In this document: piece by piece, positions 1 through 9,195 of the stretch
How the letters are laid out: each line of letters starts with the position of its first letter
Numbering within the stretch: position 1 is the stretch's first letter
Source of the DNA: UBA2329 sp964577215
Lineage (GTDB): Bacteria; Bacteroidota; Bacteroidia; Chitinophagales; Saprospiraceae
DNA: 64,000 nt
Direction of reading: 5' to 3'
Assembly: GCA_964577215.1 (NCBI GenBank)
Contig: CAZNYK010000004.1
Span: 1-64,000, forward strand
The notes under the pieces: model-generated
Databases searched by the model: none
Seen by the model: only the letters and a program-made list of their open reading frames with translations
Told to the model about the DNA's origin: nothing
Position numbers and translations under genes: made by a program

Positions 1-624
1 CCCGGCGTAGCGCCCGGCAAAGTATTGGTATTGGGCGGCGGCATAGTGGGTACCCAGTCTGCCAAAATGGCGGCAGGCCTCGGCGCGCAGGTCACCATCT
101 TAGACGTGAGCCTGCCGCGTATGCGCTACTTAGCCGACGTGATGCCGGCCAACGTCATCACCATGTATTCCAACGAGTACAACATCCGCCGCCTCATCCG
201 CGACCACGACCTCATCGTGGGCGCCATCCTCATACCCGGCGCCAAAGCGCCCAAGCTCATCACCCGCGACATGCTCAAGGAAATGCGCCCCGGCACTGTG
301 ATGGTGGACGTGGCCATAGACCAGGGCGGCGCCTTCGAAACCAGCAAACCCACCACCCACGCCGACCCGGTCTATATCATCGACGACGTGGTGCATTATT
401 GCGTGGCCAATATGCCCGGCGCAGTGCCTTATACTTCCACCATAGCGCTGACCAATGCCACCTTGCCCTATGCCATCGAACTGGCCGGAAAAGGCTGGAA
501 GCAGGCCTGCAAAGACAACCATGCGCTCAAGCTCGGCCTCAATGTCATTGGCGGAAAAGTAGTGTACGAAGGCGTAGCGGAGGCATTTGACCTGCCTTAT
601 ACGCCGGTGGATCAGATGATGTAA
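1..624 (+). CDS. ald: Alanine dehydrogenase, C-terminal part (5' end outside window)
   Basis: This is the last 207 codons of a gene that enters from the left edge; the frame is open from base 1. Alanine dehydrogenase catalyses NAD-dependent reversible deamination of L-alanine to pyruvate and ammonia in the cytoplasm. The visible part holds the Rossmann nucleotide-binding loop GGGIVG near residues 12-17, followed by a region rich in family motifs such as VIVGAILIPGAKAP-like (seen as LIVGAILIPGAKAPKLI) and the conserved MPGAVPYTST segment. The family is about 370 residues, so roughly the first 165 residues are missing. The 3' end is normal for the family. The next gene is convergent and about 95 bp away. 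Confidence 0.93.
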   Translation, partial: PGVAPGKVLVLGGGIVGTQSAKMAAGLGAQVTILDVSLPRMRYLADVMPANVITMYSNEYNIRRLIRDHDLIVGAILIPGAKAPKLITRDMLKEMRPGTVMVDVAIDQGGAFETSKPTTHADPVYIIDDVVHYCVANMPGAVPYTSTIALTNATLPYAIELAGKGWKQACKDNHALKLGLNVIGGKVVYEGVAEAFDLPYTPVDQMM

Positions 625-719
625 GCCGCTCCTGCCCTGCCCTCTTTCGAGATGCCGGTGAATGCGATTTTCCAACTTCCGGTGGCAGATGAATGATTTC
701 GATTCCAATTTGAGGGAGC

Positions 720-2366
720 TTACTTCGCCACGCGCTTTTTATTCAGCAATTCCAATGCCTTTTTCACCGCCGGATCGTAGACCGCGATAATGGTATAGAA
801 TCCTTCATCATGGAACAGCACCCTCGCGATTTGCGCCTTGAGTTGGCGCCGCAGTTCAGGGTAGAGAGGGGCAAGCGCGCGCGGTTCCTTTTTTACGCCT
901 TTTTTGGCGGCGTATGCCACGAACGCTTCCAATAGGTCGTCTTTCACCTTGAAGCCTGTTTTGAATTGCTCCAGATTCATACCGGCAAAAGCAGCCGGCT
1001 GCTTGCGGGTATATTCGAAGCAGAAAGACTGCAAGTGAGGGCGCAATTGGAAAAGATATGCATCCATCAATGCTGTATCCAAGGGAATAAAGTAATCGGG
1101 CGTAATGCCGCCGCCACCGAAAACCACCCGCCCCTTGCGGGTATAATACTTGGTGGAATCTACGGGTAGCAGCAGTTTTTCTGCGGTGAGTTCTCCGTTT
1201 TGGAGCCTTTCTTCGGGTTCGCGATCGTAAGCGATGGGGTTCTCATAGGGCTTCTGGATGGAGCGCCCCGAGGGCGTGTAGTACCGGGCTACAGTGAGGC
1301 GCAGCGCGGAGCCGTCGCGCAGTTCGTATTGTTCCTGCACCAATCCCTTGCCGAAAGAGCGGCGCCCCACGATCACGGCGCGGTCCTGGTCTTGCAGTGC
1401 GCCGGCGAGAATTTCGCTGGCCGAGGCAGAGCCTTCATCGATGAGCACGGCTATTTCTTTTACGGGAAAAAATGACCTGCCGGTGCTTTCGTAATCGGAA
1501 CGGCTCACGGCCCTGCCCTGCGTATATACCAAAGGCACGCCCTTGCCGGAGAACAACTGGCTGAGGATGTTGACAGCCTGCTGCAGGTAGCCGCCGGGGT
1601 TCTGCCGCAGATCGAGGACGAGGTTTTCCATTTGGTGCTCCGTATGCAGTCTTTCCAGCGCTTTCATGAACTCGTCGTGGGTGGTGGCGCTGAAGCGGTT
1701 GATCTTGATGTAGCCGGTTTTTTCGTCGAGCATCAGGCCAGCGTCCACGCTGTTCATGGGAATTTTGTCCCGTACTACCGACACTTTGAACGTCTTACCT
1801 TTGCCCCTGAGGATGAGCAACTGGACTTTGGAGCCTTTTTCGCCGCGCAGCAGGCGGATGACGTCCCTGTTCACAAGGCCTTGCCCCGCGATGATGGAAT
1901 CCTCCACGCCGATGATCTTGTCGCCGGCCAGGATGCCTGCCTTTTCGGCCGGCCCTCCGGCCAGCGGCGCTATGACCACAAGCGTATCATCGATGAGCAA
2001 AAACTCCACTCCTATTCCGCTGAAACTGCCTTCCATGTGCTCCTCCACGATTTCCAGTTGATCGGCAGGGATATAGCTGGAGTGAGGGTCGAGCTGCTTG
2101 AGAATGCTCTGTATGGCTTCGTCCACCAATTTGTCGCGATCTACCTCATCCACGTATTTGGCCTCGATATAGCGGAGCAGTTCTTCGAGCTTGCCGTAAC
2201 TGCCTGAGCCGAGTTGGTCAGTGCCGCGCTCCCCGCTGATGATCAAAGGCGGAGCTGCCGATTGCAGCCGCATTCCAATGAGAATGCCGCCGGCAAGTAC
2301 AGCCGATAACAGGAAAGGAAGCCAGATGAACAGGCGGCTTGTCGGTCGCGTAGGTTCGGGAGTCAT
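720..2366 (-). CDS. S41 family carboxy-terminal processing peptidase
   Basis: This 548-residue protein is a Ser/Lys protease of the CtpA/Prc type, which trims or degrades periplasmic and membrane-associated proteins. A hydrophobic N-terminal segment (about residues 12-32) would anchor or export it. A PDZ domain lies around residues 112-200. The catalytic domain follows, with the candidate nucleophile Ser315 in EGSASASE and Lys340 in SFGKG, 25 residues apart as is usual for the family. The C-terminal 120 residues form an extension seen in Bacteroidota members. The gene stands alone on the minus strand, 75 bp after the lysoplasmalogenase gene. No clear promoter box was found in that short gap. 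Confidence 0.92.
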   Translation of the reverse strand: MTPEPTRPTSRLFIWLPFLLSAVLAGGILIGMRLQSAAPPLIISGERGTDQLGSGSYGKLEELLRYIEAKYVDEVDRDKLVDEAIQSILKQLDPHSSYIPADQLEIVEEHMEGSFSGIGVEFLLIDDTLVVIAPLAGGPAEKAGILAGDKIIGVEDSIIAGQGLVNRDVIRLLRGEKGSKVQLLILRGKGKTFKVSVVRDKIPMNSVDAGLMLDEKTGYIKINRFSATTHDEFMKALERLHTEHQMENLVLDLRQNPGGYLQQAVNILSQLFSGKGVPLVYTQGRAVSRSDYESTGRSFFPVKEIAVLIDEGSASASEILAGALQDQDRAVIVGRRSFGKGLVQEQYELRDGSALRLTVARYYTPSGRSIQKPYENPIAYDREPEERLQNGELTAEKLLLPVDSTKYYTRKGRVVFGGGGITPDYFIPLDTALMDAYLFQLRPHLQSFCFEYTRKQPAAFAGMNLEQFKTGFKVKDDLLEAFVAYAAKKGVKKEPRALAPLYPELRRQLKAQIARVLFHDEGFYTIIAVYDPAVKKALELLNKKRVAK

Positions 2367-2441
2367 GCTCGATTGCTAAAAAAATATTATCAGGCAACAA
2401 ATATAATGCCCTTGAGTTCAATGGCACACGGGCGTACGCCT

Positions 2442-3095
2442 CTATTTGCTCCCCCCCGCCAGCATCAGCACCCCCTTCGCAATGGCATACTGTGCGGCGA
2501 TGTAGGTAAGCATAATAAGCAAGGATGCCAGGGGTAGCGGCGAATGAAATTTGTTCCATGCCAGCAAGCTGTCTGACAATACAAAGAAGCCTGCGCCGGC
2601 AATGATCCACCCGGCAGGCGCCGAAGGCCAATGGGAGCGACCGGCTATGCTCAGCCCAAGCATACTGCCGATGACTACGGCATAAACCGCTACCGGTATT
2701 TTCAACTCTCCTGCTCCCGGCAGCAATTGACTGAGCAGGCCTATGATAAAACCCGCCAGCAAGGCCCATGCTGCCCATAAATAAGGTTTCGTTTTCTGCC
2801 TGGTTGAAATGGCCTTGTAGAACAGGGCGATATAACCTATATGAGCCAGGAGAAACGCAACAAGTCCCATCACAAAAGAAAACCCGATACTCACATCCCC
2901 CACCCAGGAAAGAAACAGGGCGCCGAGCAGCAGTTTCTTGCCGGAGAAATCTGGCGCAACCCATACCGCCGCCATCAGCAAGGGCATGAGCAGTGCCTTG
3001 GTAGCCAATTGGGCCGCCTCCGGCAGGGTGTAAAGACTTGCCAGGTGCACGGCGGCGATCAGGAGGAAGATTTGGAAAAATCGGGAAGCGGCCAT
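2442..3095 (-). CDS. Lysoplasmalogenase family (YhhN/TMEM86) membrane protein
   Basis: I place the start at the internal ATG at 3095, giving 218 residues, because the stretch upstream is polar and unlike the family. The protein is almost entirely hydrophobic, with about eight predicted transmembrane helices. It carries the family hallmarks: acidic residues in the helices at LLLGALFLSWVGDVSIGF and the late motif FFVLSDSLLAWNKF. Known members hydrolyse the vinyl-ether bond of lysoplasmalogens or are membrane proteins of unproven activity. The assignment to the family is firm; the substrate in this organism is inference. Confidence 0.85.
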   Translation of the reverse strand: MAASRFFQIFLLIAAVHLASLYTLPEAAQLATKALLMPLLMAAVWVAPDFSGKKLLLGALFLSWVGDVSIGFSFVMGLVAFLLAHIGYIALFYKAISTRQKTKPYLWAAWALLAGFIIGLLSQLLPGAGELKIPVAVYAVVIGSMLGLSIAGRSHWPSAPAGWIIAGAGFFVLSDSLLAWNKFHSPLPLASLLIMLTYIAAQYAIAKGVLMLAGGSK

Positions 3096-3240
3096 GGTGG
3101 AGGATATCTCGATATATGATTTGGATTGGCTAAGGTACAGTTTTATACAATACATTTGGGCAAGTGCTAACAGGCCTGGCATATTAAGGACGGTCCAGGC
3201 ATATTAGCTCCGCGCCTCCTGGGTAAAAGGCGGCACCCCC

Positions 3241-3978
3241 TCACTGCTTCAGCGCTGCCTTGGTGAACAAGTACTCCGGGATGTTTTGATTAAACTTCAC
3301 GCTCTTCATCCGGAATTCGGTGCCGCCGCCCTGTTTGAGCATGTCTTTATAGATAATTGTCATCGGAAACCAGCGGCCTTGCACTTTTTGCACGTTGGAC
3401 AGGGTGCTGCGCTTCAACAATTGCCCGCTTTTCGCAAACAGATCTTCCTTCAGGGGGACATAGCGCTCGGTGTCAATCCACATTTTTCGCTTGAAATACG
3501 CCACGTCTTCCACTTTGGCTTTCAGTTCCAGCACCCAGGTCTTCCGACCCTCGAAGGTTTCTTCGCCAATAACCTTGGCGGAATACACGTCGGTGAGCTT
3601 CCTGTCGTCCATCATGTCCTCATAGGACAGGTCGGAACCCATGACCGACTGGCGCAGCAAATGCCCCGATATTTGTATGGTGCGGTCGGTGGAAGGAGCG
3701 TATATCCACAGTTGGTTTTCGAGTTTCAGCATCTTGGTTCCCGCCTCGCGAGGTGGAGAGAGATACTCTGTGAAGGATTTTTTGTCGCCTATCACATATG
3801 TTCTCGCAGTGATCGTGCGGCTGCTCCGCTTGCCGTGAATGACCATTTCGGATTCGACGATGCGGTTGTCGGAAGACATATTTTGCTCTACCTTCCTGAG
3901 TATCTCGTCCGCATCGGGCGGGAGCGTGAAGGCCATCAGGCAAAATGCCGCAACAGATGAAAAAATTGCTGTTTTCAT
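3241..3978 (-). CDS. LolA-like outer membrane lipoprotein-sorting protein (COG2834 type)
   Basis: This is a 245-residue exported protein. I chose ATG 3978 because it begins directly with a signal peptide (MKTAIFSSVAAFCLMAFTLP). The mature part has the beta-rich LolA/LolB-like pattern: an early EILRKVEQNM helix, then strands with SRTITARTYVIGDKKSFTEY and the ENQLWIYAP segment, ending in a strand-rich C-terminus. Family members bind lipid or lipoprotein acyl chains in the periplasm. It is the last gene of a minus-strand operon with two FtsX-like permeases, an ATPase, an outer-membrane protein and a TetR regulator. This suggests it receives the exporter's substrate. The cargo is unknown. Confidence 0.8.
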   Translation of the reverse strand: MKTAIFSSVAAFCLMAFTLPPDADEILRKVEQNMSSDNRIVESEMVIHGKRSSRTITARTYVIGDKKSFTEYLSPPREAGTKMLKLENQLWIYAPSTDRTIQISGHLLRQSVMGSDLSYEDMMDDRKLTDVYSAKVIGEETFEGRKTWVLELKAKVEDVAYFKRKMWIDTERYVPLKEDLFAKSGQLLKRSTLSNVQKVQGRWFPMTIIYKDMLKQGGGTEFRMKSVKFNQNIPEYLFTKAALKQ

Positions 3979-4033
3979 TTGGATCTTTTTTAGGTTGAAA
4001 TTATTTGCCAAAGGCATGGGATGATCTGAAAAT

Positions 4034-5308
4034 TTACACGCTCAATTCCTTAAACAACTCTGCTGTTTTTCTTTTGTAAATGCCAATGCCGGACAGCGCG
4101 TTGCCCAGTACCATGGAAAACAGGCCGGGGATGAAGCCGATGTAGAAGCTCTCCGGCGTGACGTGGGCCTTGAAAACGCCGGGCATCATCATGGCGCCGC
4201 CTTGTATGGCGGTTCCCATGCTGATGCCGTGCTCCTGCATGTAATAGGCGGCGGAGAGGCCAAGTGCCGTTCCGATCACTGAGCCGATGATGCCGATGGC
4301 GATGGCTTCGATCAGAAGGGTGCGGAAGATATGCTTCTTTTCTTCCCCCATTGCCAGGCGGATGCCGAACTCGCTGTAACGGCGCAGACCGCCCAGCAAA
4401 CCGGTGTTCCACAATACGATCGAGAGGGCTGCCACGAAGATGAAGATCATTACGGCCGACATGTAATCTGCGATGCCCAGGTAGCCCTCCAACTGGTTTT
4501 GATCGTGGAGGCGAAGCATGAGGGGCGCAAACTCGTCGGGGTCGGATTCGTAGGATCGGTTGAAATCGTTTTTAACCGACATTGCCTTTTCTGCATCGTA
4601 TGGGCCGTCTTTGAAAAAGCCGAGTATCTCGCCGGCGGCATCGTCCATATCGAGAGCCTTCTGGGCGTCGGCAATGTCGATCAGTATGGCGCCGCGATCC
4701 ATGGCGGCCATGCCGAAGCGCACAGTGCCCGCTACGGTGAAGTTGCTGAGGGCGATACCGCCGTTCATTGTAGAGCCGAAGAATGTGACCTCCTCGCCGA
4801 CCTTCACGTTGAAGCGCCGCGCGAAGTCTTCGCTGATGAGGGCCTCGCCCGACTGCGATGGCAGGGCGCCCTGCACGATGGATGTGGGTATGTTCATCCG
4901 CTCGGGCTCTCGAGTGCCGGGGCTGAGGAAATCAATCCCCTGCCCCACGGCCATGCCCTGTCCGCGGGTCTCGCCGCTGTCGTCGGCCAGGTCGAGCAGG
5001 CCGCCGAAGTGGATGCGCTGCACCCAATCTATTTCGGGGTAGGCAGCTCGTAACGCTTCTGTAAGTTGCCCCACTTCCAGCAAAGCCAGGTCGTTGGGCA
5101 TCTGTTCGACGTTTTCCGCGTAGGCGCGGGTCATCACCTTCACATGGCCGGTTGAGAAATTGGCGTTGACGTCGATCATGTCGCTGAAAACGCCTTTGAA
5201 CCAGGCGCTGCCCAACACGGTGAGGAACACGCCGATGGAGATGACGATCACAGGAAGTACGCTCCTGTTGGGATCTCTTAAAATCCCTGTTATGAGAAAT
5301 CGGATCAT
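4034..5308 (-). CDS. ABC transporter permease, FtsX/LolC-MacB type (second of pair)
   Basis: This 424-residue protein has the architecture of MacB/LolCE permeases: one N-terminal membrane helix (about residues 15-38), a large periplasmic domain of about 230 residues, then three membrane helices near residues 290-410. It overlaps the upstream permease gene by 4 bp (ATGA), indicating translational coupling. The two permeases differ in length and sequence, so they probably form a heterodimer driven by the ATPase encoded at 6479-7168. Such complexes extract or push hydrophobic substrates out of the inner membrane instead of pumping small solutes. The substrate is inferred only from the LolA-like neighbour. 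Confidence 0.88.
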   Translation of the reverse strand: MIRFLITGILRDPNRSVLPVIVISIGVFLTVLGSAWFKGVFSDMIDVNANFSTGHVKVMTRAYAENVEQMPNDLALLEVGQLTEALRAAYPEIDWVQRIHFGGLLDLADDSGETRGQGMAVGQGIDFLSPGTREPERMNIPTSIVQGALPSQSGEALISEDFARRFNVKVGEEVTFFGSTMNGGIALSNFTVAGTVRFGMAAMDRGAILIDIADAQKALDMDDAAGEILGFFKDGPYDAEKAMSVKNDFNRSYESDPDEFAPLMLRLHDQNQLEGYLGIADYMSAVMIFIFVAALSIVLWNTGLLGGLRRYSEFGIRLAMGEEKKHIFRTLLIEAIAIGIIGSVIGTALGLSAAYYMQEHGISMGTAIQGGAMMMPGVFKAHVTPESFYIGFIPGLFSMVLGNALSGIGIYKRKTAELFKELSV

Positions 5309-6474
5309 TGTATTTTTCCTTTTATGGCGTCTGTAGGGTTGAGTTTTGCGATTTTACTGGCCGGTAAAAAGCTCACGATCGTGGCAGACAGGATGATGAG
5401 CAGCACGGTGCCGACCACCAGGCCGGCGCCATACACGGGATAAATTCGCTCGGCGATGGCGATGCCCATGTCGGTGCTGCCCGCCGGCAGGCCCCAACCG
5501 ACCATTTGTTGGAAGATCAGAAAGGGCGTTCCGTACAGGGCGCCCAGCAAAATGGCCAGCACGCTGTACACACTGCCTTCGATGGTGAAAATGCCGACAA
5601 CCTGCCGGCGGGTCATACCCAGTGCGATGTAGGTGCCGATCTCTTTCTGCCTCCTGAAAATGGACAGTACCTGGGTGTCGAAAATTGCCAGCAGGGCGAT
5701 AATGAGCAGCAAGCCGTAGATGATCGCGCCGCCGCCTTTTTTGGATTGAATGATCATGTCGAGATCGGCCAGGAGATAGTCGTGGTCCTTGAAAGTCCAG
5801 GGAGCATAGTCGCCGGGAGCGAATTCTTTACCCGCCACGAAGAGGGTCGCTTCGCCGGGCAATTCCATCATGTCCTGCAATTGTTGGAGCGGCAGCCAGA
5901 TTTGTCCTTTGTCGATAGAGGGCACGATGCAGTCGAAAATGCCGGCGATGGTGACCTCTCGCGCATCGAAGGCGCCGTCTTTGTCGCGCCAGCGCACGAG
6001 CAACTGCTCGCCTTCTTTCACTTTCATCGCCTCCGCCATTCTGACCCCAATGAGCGCGGGATGCTGGATATCGGGACTGTCGAGCAATGCGGAGGGTATA
6101 TTTATAATGGTCTGCTGAGGGTCTATGCCTTTCAGTACCACCCCCTGCATGCGCCCCTGCGGAAAGACCGAGGCCTGCGCCAGGAGGATGGGGGCGAGCC
6201 GCCCTTCGGCAACCTGGGCCTGCAGTTCGGGAGAAAGAGGCGCGTGGGCGTCCTGATACGAGAGGTAGTCGAGCGGATCGTAGCCGGGAGCCCAGAGTTG
6301 TCCCTGGCCAATTTCCCACTGAATGGTATCGCGCCGCGCCTGCTGGTTCCAGCCGTCAATGACGCCGTTGTGCCAGATGATGAGCACAAAGGCGAAGGAG
6401 AGCACGGCGATATTGAGGAAGGAGCGGAAGCCGGCTCCGATGATGTTTTTGAATGCCAATTGAAGCGCTAACAT
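5305..6474 (-). CDS. ABC transporter permease, FtsX/LolC-MacB type (first of pair)
   Basis: This 389-residue permease has an N-terminal helix (about residues 14-36), a periplasmic domain to about residue 250, and three C-terminal helices. The cytoplasmic loop after the second helix contains FRRQKEIGTYIALGMTRRQV, a coupling-helix motif typical of the FtsX family that contacts the ATPase. The gene starts 4 bp after the ATPase gene and ends in a 4-bp overlap with the second permease. It is therefore part of one transcriptional unit reading toward lower coordinates. Confidence 0.9.
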   Translation of the reverse strand: MLALQLAFKNIIGAGFRSFLNIAVLSFAFVLIIWHNGVIDGWNQQARRDTIQWEIGQGQLWAPGYDPLDYLSYQDAHAPLSPELQAQVAEGRLAPILLAQASVFPQGRMQGVVLKGIDPQQTIINIPSALLDSPDIQHPALIGVRMAEAMKVKEGEQLLVRWRDKDGAFDAREVTIAGIFDCIVPSIDKGQIWLPLQQLQDMMELPGEATLFVAGKEFAPGDYAPWTFKDHDYLLADLDMIIQSKKGGGAIIYGLLLIIALLAIFDTQVLSIFRRQKEIGTYIALGMTRRQVVGIFTIEGSVYSVLAILLGALYGTPFLIFQQMVGWGLPAGSTDMGIAIAERIYPVYGAGLVVGTVLLIILSATIVSFLPASKIAKLNPTDAIKGKIQ

Positions 6475-6478
6475 GGCC

Positions 6479-7168
6479 TTAATTTTTTAGTTCGTCTTTC
6501 ACCACGCATCCGTCTTCCAGGGAGATGATCCGGCGGAGGTAGGCCATCACCTTTTCGTCGTGGGTGGCGAAGAGGAAGGTGGTCTGAAGCTCCTGGTTGA
6601 GCCGTTGCATGGTTTGGAGGATATTGTGCGAATTTTTCGAGTCAAGGTTGGCCGTCGGCTCGTCGGCGATTACGATGGCAGGTTTTTTCACCATGGCGCG
6701 GGCCACAGCTACGCGCTGGCTCTCGCCGCCCGACAGTTGCGCCGGCTTGGAACGGGCCTTGTCGGCAAGGCCTACCCATTCGAGGGCGTCCATCACCGCC
6801 TTCTTCCGCTCGGAGGCAGGCATGTGCTGCAGCAAAAGGGCGAATTCCACATTCTCAAACACGGTATAAACCGGAAAGAGGTTATAGGTCTGGAAAATAA
6901 AGCCCAGACTCCTGTTGCGCAACTGCGCCGACTCGCGGTGCGTGAGCGAGGCGATGGAATGACCCAGTACCGTCACTTCGCCTTTCGTCGGCGTGTCGAG
7001 TGAGCCGATGATGTTGAGGAGCGTGGTCTTGCCCGAACCGCTGGGCCCAATAAACCCGGTGAATTCACCTTTTTTGAAATCGAGGCTCACGTCATTGAGG
7101 GCAGTAAACTCCCCGTTCCCAACCGGGAATCGCTTGGTGAGTTTCTCAATGTGGATAATGGTTTCCAT
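6479..7168 (-). CDS. ABC transporter ATP-binding protein, LolD/MacB type
   Basis: I start this 229-residue protein at ATG 7168, where METIIHIEKLTKRF matches the usual beginning of LolD-like ATPases; the earlier start adds a polar tail overlapping the upstream gene's end. Visible motifs are Walker A GPSGSGKTT, the Q-loop at FIFQTYNLFPV, the signature LSGGESQRVAVARA, Walker B IVIADEPTANLD and the switch His in FATHDEKV. It powers the two adjacent FtsX-type permeases. It begins 10 bp after the stop codon of the outer-membrane protein gene. Confidence 0.95.
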   Translation of the reverse strand: METIIHIEKLTKRFPVGNGEFTALNDVSLDFKKGEFTGFIGPSGSGKTTLLNIIGSLDTPTKGEVTVLGHSIASLTHRESAQLRNRSLGFIFQTYNLFPVYTVFENVEFALLLQHMPASERKKAVMDALEWVGLADKARSKPAQLSGGESQRVAVARAMVKKPAIVIADEPTANLDSKNSHNILQTMQRLNQELQTTFLFATHDEKVMAYLRRIISLEDGCVVKDELKN

Positions 7169-7178
7169 CAATATACAG

Positions 7179-8339
7179 TTAGTGGTTAAAGACAAGTATC
7201 GCCTGCACCCCGATGCCCGAATACGCATTCTGCGTACTGCTTTGGGTGGGAATGCGGCTGTTTTTCGGGTTCCAGTACCCCATCAGTATCAACGTGGTTT
7301 TGTCGAACTGTTTTTTCCAGTTGACAAAGTTGTAAACCGCCCGGTTGCTCCAGTCAAAATAAAAAATGGCGCCGGCGTTGTCAAAAAAGTTGATGGGGTA
7401 TGACAAAGACACAAGAGAGAGCGCATTGGTGCGGGAAAAGGAAAAAGGCTGCTCGCCATATGATACGAGCAACTGCTCGAATACAACATACAATCCATTG
7501 CCGATACCGAACGTATAATCCACACCGGCATTGAGCAATTCCTGGTTGCTGAATTCCTTCAATTCTTTCCGGTTGGCGGTCCAGGAAGCCTCTATCCAGC
7601 ATCCTACTTCAAGGTCGAGTTTGGCATCAATACCGATGCGGGTTTCAGGCGCTTCTGCGAAAGCGGGAATGCTTCCGTTCAGCCCGCGGGTATCTACAAT
7701 CCGGTGGTGGACAGAAAAACCCGCTTCTCCCCTGGGTATGGGATACTGAATCCTTCCGCCGAATTCAGGCCTGTTTTTGTTCGTCCCGGCCAGTTCCCAT
7801 CCCCTCGGGTTGGGATTGCCGTACAGGCCCCAAACCCAGATATTGGCATTGTTGAGAAAATAATATCGTCCCAATGCTCCCCATACGCCATCGGTAAACT
7901 GGATAGGGTCTCGCGGGTCTATCTGGTCGAACCACATCAGCGGACGCAGCAGGGACGCCGAGCCGAAATTGATCTTTTGGAGACCCACCCTCAACTCGAA
8001 CTGCGAGGCCGAATAGCGCACCCATAGCCGGTAAGGCTTTATAGCGCCGCCGGCCTGAATAGAGTCAAATGGGCGAATGCCCGCATTGCCGAAGAAGTTG
8101 GCAGAGGCTTCTATGTCAAACAGGCGGTTTTGGGATAGCGGGCGGTTGTAGTTGAGTTGCGGCAGGTAGCGAGCCCCCAGCCCGACAGAAAGGTCATTGG
8201 CGGGGTTGACATTGGCCCATGATATGAACTGCCCCTTGAATATCAGGGTGTCGCCTGGATTGGCCACAGCCTCCTGGCCGCTTGCCGAAACGGCGGCGAA
8301 AAGCGTCAAAGCAGTCCATATATAGCGGCGGTTATTCAT
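7179..8339 (-). CDS. Putative outer-membrane beta-barrel protein of an ABC export operon
   Basis: The 386-residue product begins with a signal peptide (cleavage probably after ASGQ near residue 22). The rest is rich in alternating aromatic and polar residues and glycine, as in outer-membrane barrels, for example GLGARYLPQLNYN and QFELRVGLQKINFG. It ends in a strand finishing with Phe-Asn-His. I do not recognise a named family with certainty; it resembles porin-like proteins that accompany MacB-type exporters. It overlaps the tetR gene by 8 bp and precedes the ATPase gene by 10 bp. Operon position suggests it completes the envelope route for whatever the ABC complex and LolA-like protein carry. 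Confidence 0.65.
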   Translation of the reverse strand: MNNRRYIWTALTLFAAVSASGQEAVANPGDTLIFKGQFISWANVNPANDLSVGLGARYLPQLNYNRPLSQNRLFDIEASANFFGNAGIRPFDSIQAGGAIKPYRLWVRYSASQFELRVGLQKINFGSASLLRPLMWFDQIDPRDPIQFTDGVWGALGRYYFLNNANIWVWGLYGNPNPRGWELAGTNKNRPEFGGRIQYPIPRGEAGFSVHHRIVDTRGLNGSIPAFAEAPETRIGIDAKLDLEVGCWIEASWTANRKELKEFSNQELLNAGVDYTFGIGNGLYVVFEQLLVSYGEQPFSFSRTNALSLVSLSYPINFFDNAGAIFYFDWSNRAVYNFVNWKKQFDKTTLILMGYWNPKNSRIPTQSSTQNAYSGIGVQAILVFNH

Positions 8340-8928
8340 TGGCTTTTGGGTGAGGCAAAATGCCGTAGAAAAAGAAATTGGCGATCTCCATGATCAGATC
8401 ATGTGCATTGCTGTAGGCAGAGAGCAACTGATCATCGGATACCCATTCCGGCATCTTGTGAAAGATGAACAGGATGAATTCCGGTCTTATATCTTTTCGC
8501 ATCCAGCCCATTTGCTGCGCATGCGCATAATCTGCCATGATTACCTTGAGCGCTTCTTCAGTGCGCTGCTCGAGGTATTCGCGCAACCCCCACTCGCTGT
8601 TGGAGTACATATCCTTCACAAACTCCGCACTGATCTCCCTGGTGCCTTCAAATTTCATAAGCAACTGCCGGCGCACCTTCTCTTCAAATGGAATATCCTC
8701 CGACATCAAGGCTTTGTAATCCTCCATTCCACTGTCTGATAGCTGCTTGAGGATGGCTTTGGCCAATTCAATTTTGTTGGGAAAGAACCGGTAAAAGGTC
8801 ATCTTGCTCACTCCGGCCTCCCTGCATATCTCTTCAGTACTGACCCTCCGGATGCCGTGCTTCCAAAACAATTCCTTCGCTGTGCGAAGAATATCAGCGT
8901 ATTTCGGACTTATTGCCTCTGCCGCCAT
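8332..8928 (-). CDS. TetR/AcrR family transcriptional regulator (exporter operon)
   Basis: This is a 198-residue regulator with an N-terminal TetR DNA-binding domain (residues about 10-60: ILRTAKELFWKHGIRRVSTE, then VSKMTFYRFFPNKIELAKAI) and a helical ligand-binding C-terminal domain. It is the first gene of a six-gene minus-strand operon that includes an outer-membrane protein, an ABC exporter and a LolA-like protein, and it overlaps the second gene by 8 bp. Autoregulation of the operon is likely because the only good promoter lies directly upstream of it (8955-8984). The ligand and the operator could not be identified. Confidence 0.92.
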   Translation of the reverse strand: MAAEAISPKYADILRTAKELFWKHGIRRVSTEEICREAGVSKMTFYRFFPNKIELAKAILKQLSDSGMEDYKALMSEDIPFEEKVRRQLLMKFEGTREISAEFVKDMYSNSEWGLREYLEQRTEEALKVIMADYAHAQQMGWMRKDIRPEFILFIFHKMPEWVSDDQLLSAYSNAHDLIMEIANFFFYGILPHPKANE

Positions 8929-8954
8929 GATGAGCTATTTTACAAAAACAAGTA

Positions 8955-8984
8955 CAAATTTACGATTTTTTTCTAAATAAACAA
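8955..8984 (-). promoter_or_regulatory. Bacteroidota-type promoter of the TetR-exporter operon
   Basis: On the minus strand, TTG (8984-8982) is followed after 19 bp by TAAATTTG (8962-8955), a full match to the phylum's -33/-7 consensus. The tetR start codon lies about 27 bp downstream of the -7 box. Confidence 0.75.
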
Positions 8985-9163
8985 TATTCGTAACATTTTT
9001 TAACATTGTGTAGCGTTGCGAACGTTGGAGATGAGCGCGAGTAACCATGGCGGCGCCCCAATGGGCATCTTCCCTGCTTGACAAATTCAGCCCGGCAGGT
9101 ATCCTCATAGAAACGAGAGTTGCCCGGCCCGGGCGAAAATCAAAAAAATCACTTCCACCTAAC

Positions 9164-9192
9164 CTGTATTTCCCCGGCCTTGCGTACCTTTG
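9164..9192 (+). promoter_or_regulatory. Promoter of guaB, with -7 box almost touching the start codon
   Basis: TACCTTTG at 9185-9192 matches the -7 consensus TAnnTTTG. The upstream -33 element is weak (CTG at 9164-9166, 18 bp away). The start ATG at 9196 is only 3 bases beyond the box, so the mRNA would be leaderless or nearly so. Confidence 0.6.
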
Positions 9193-9195
9193 CGC

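Noticed and set aside
130..708. Long minus-strand frame opposite alanine dehydrogenase
   Set aside because: It is antisense to an unmistakable dehydrogenase, and its composition (His/Gly/Asp-rich) is that of a shadow in a GC-rich gene.
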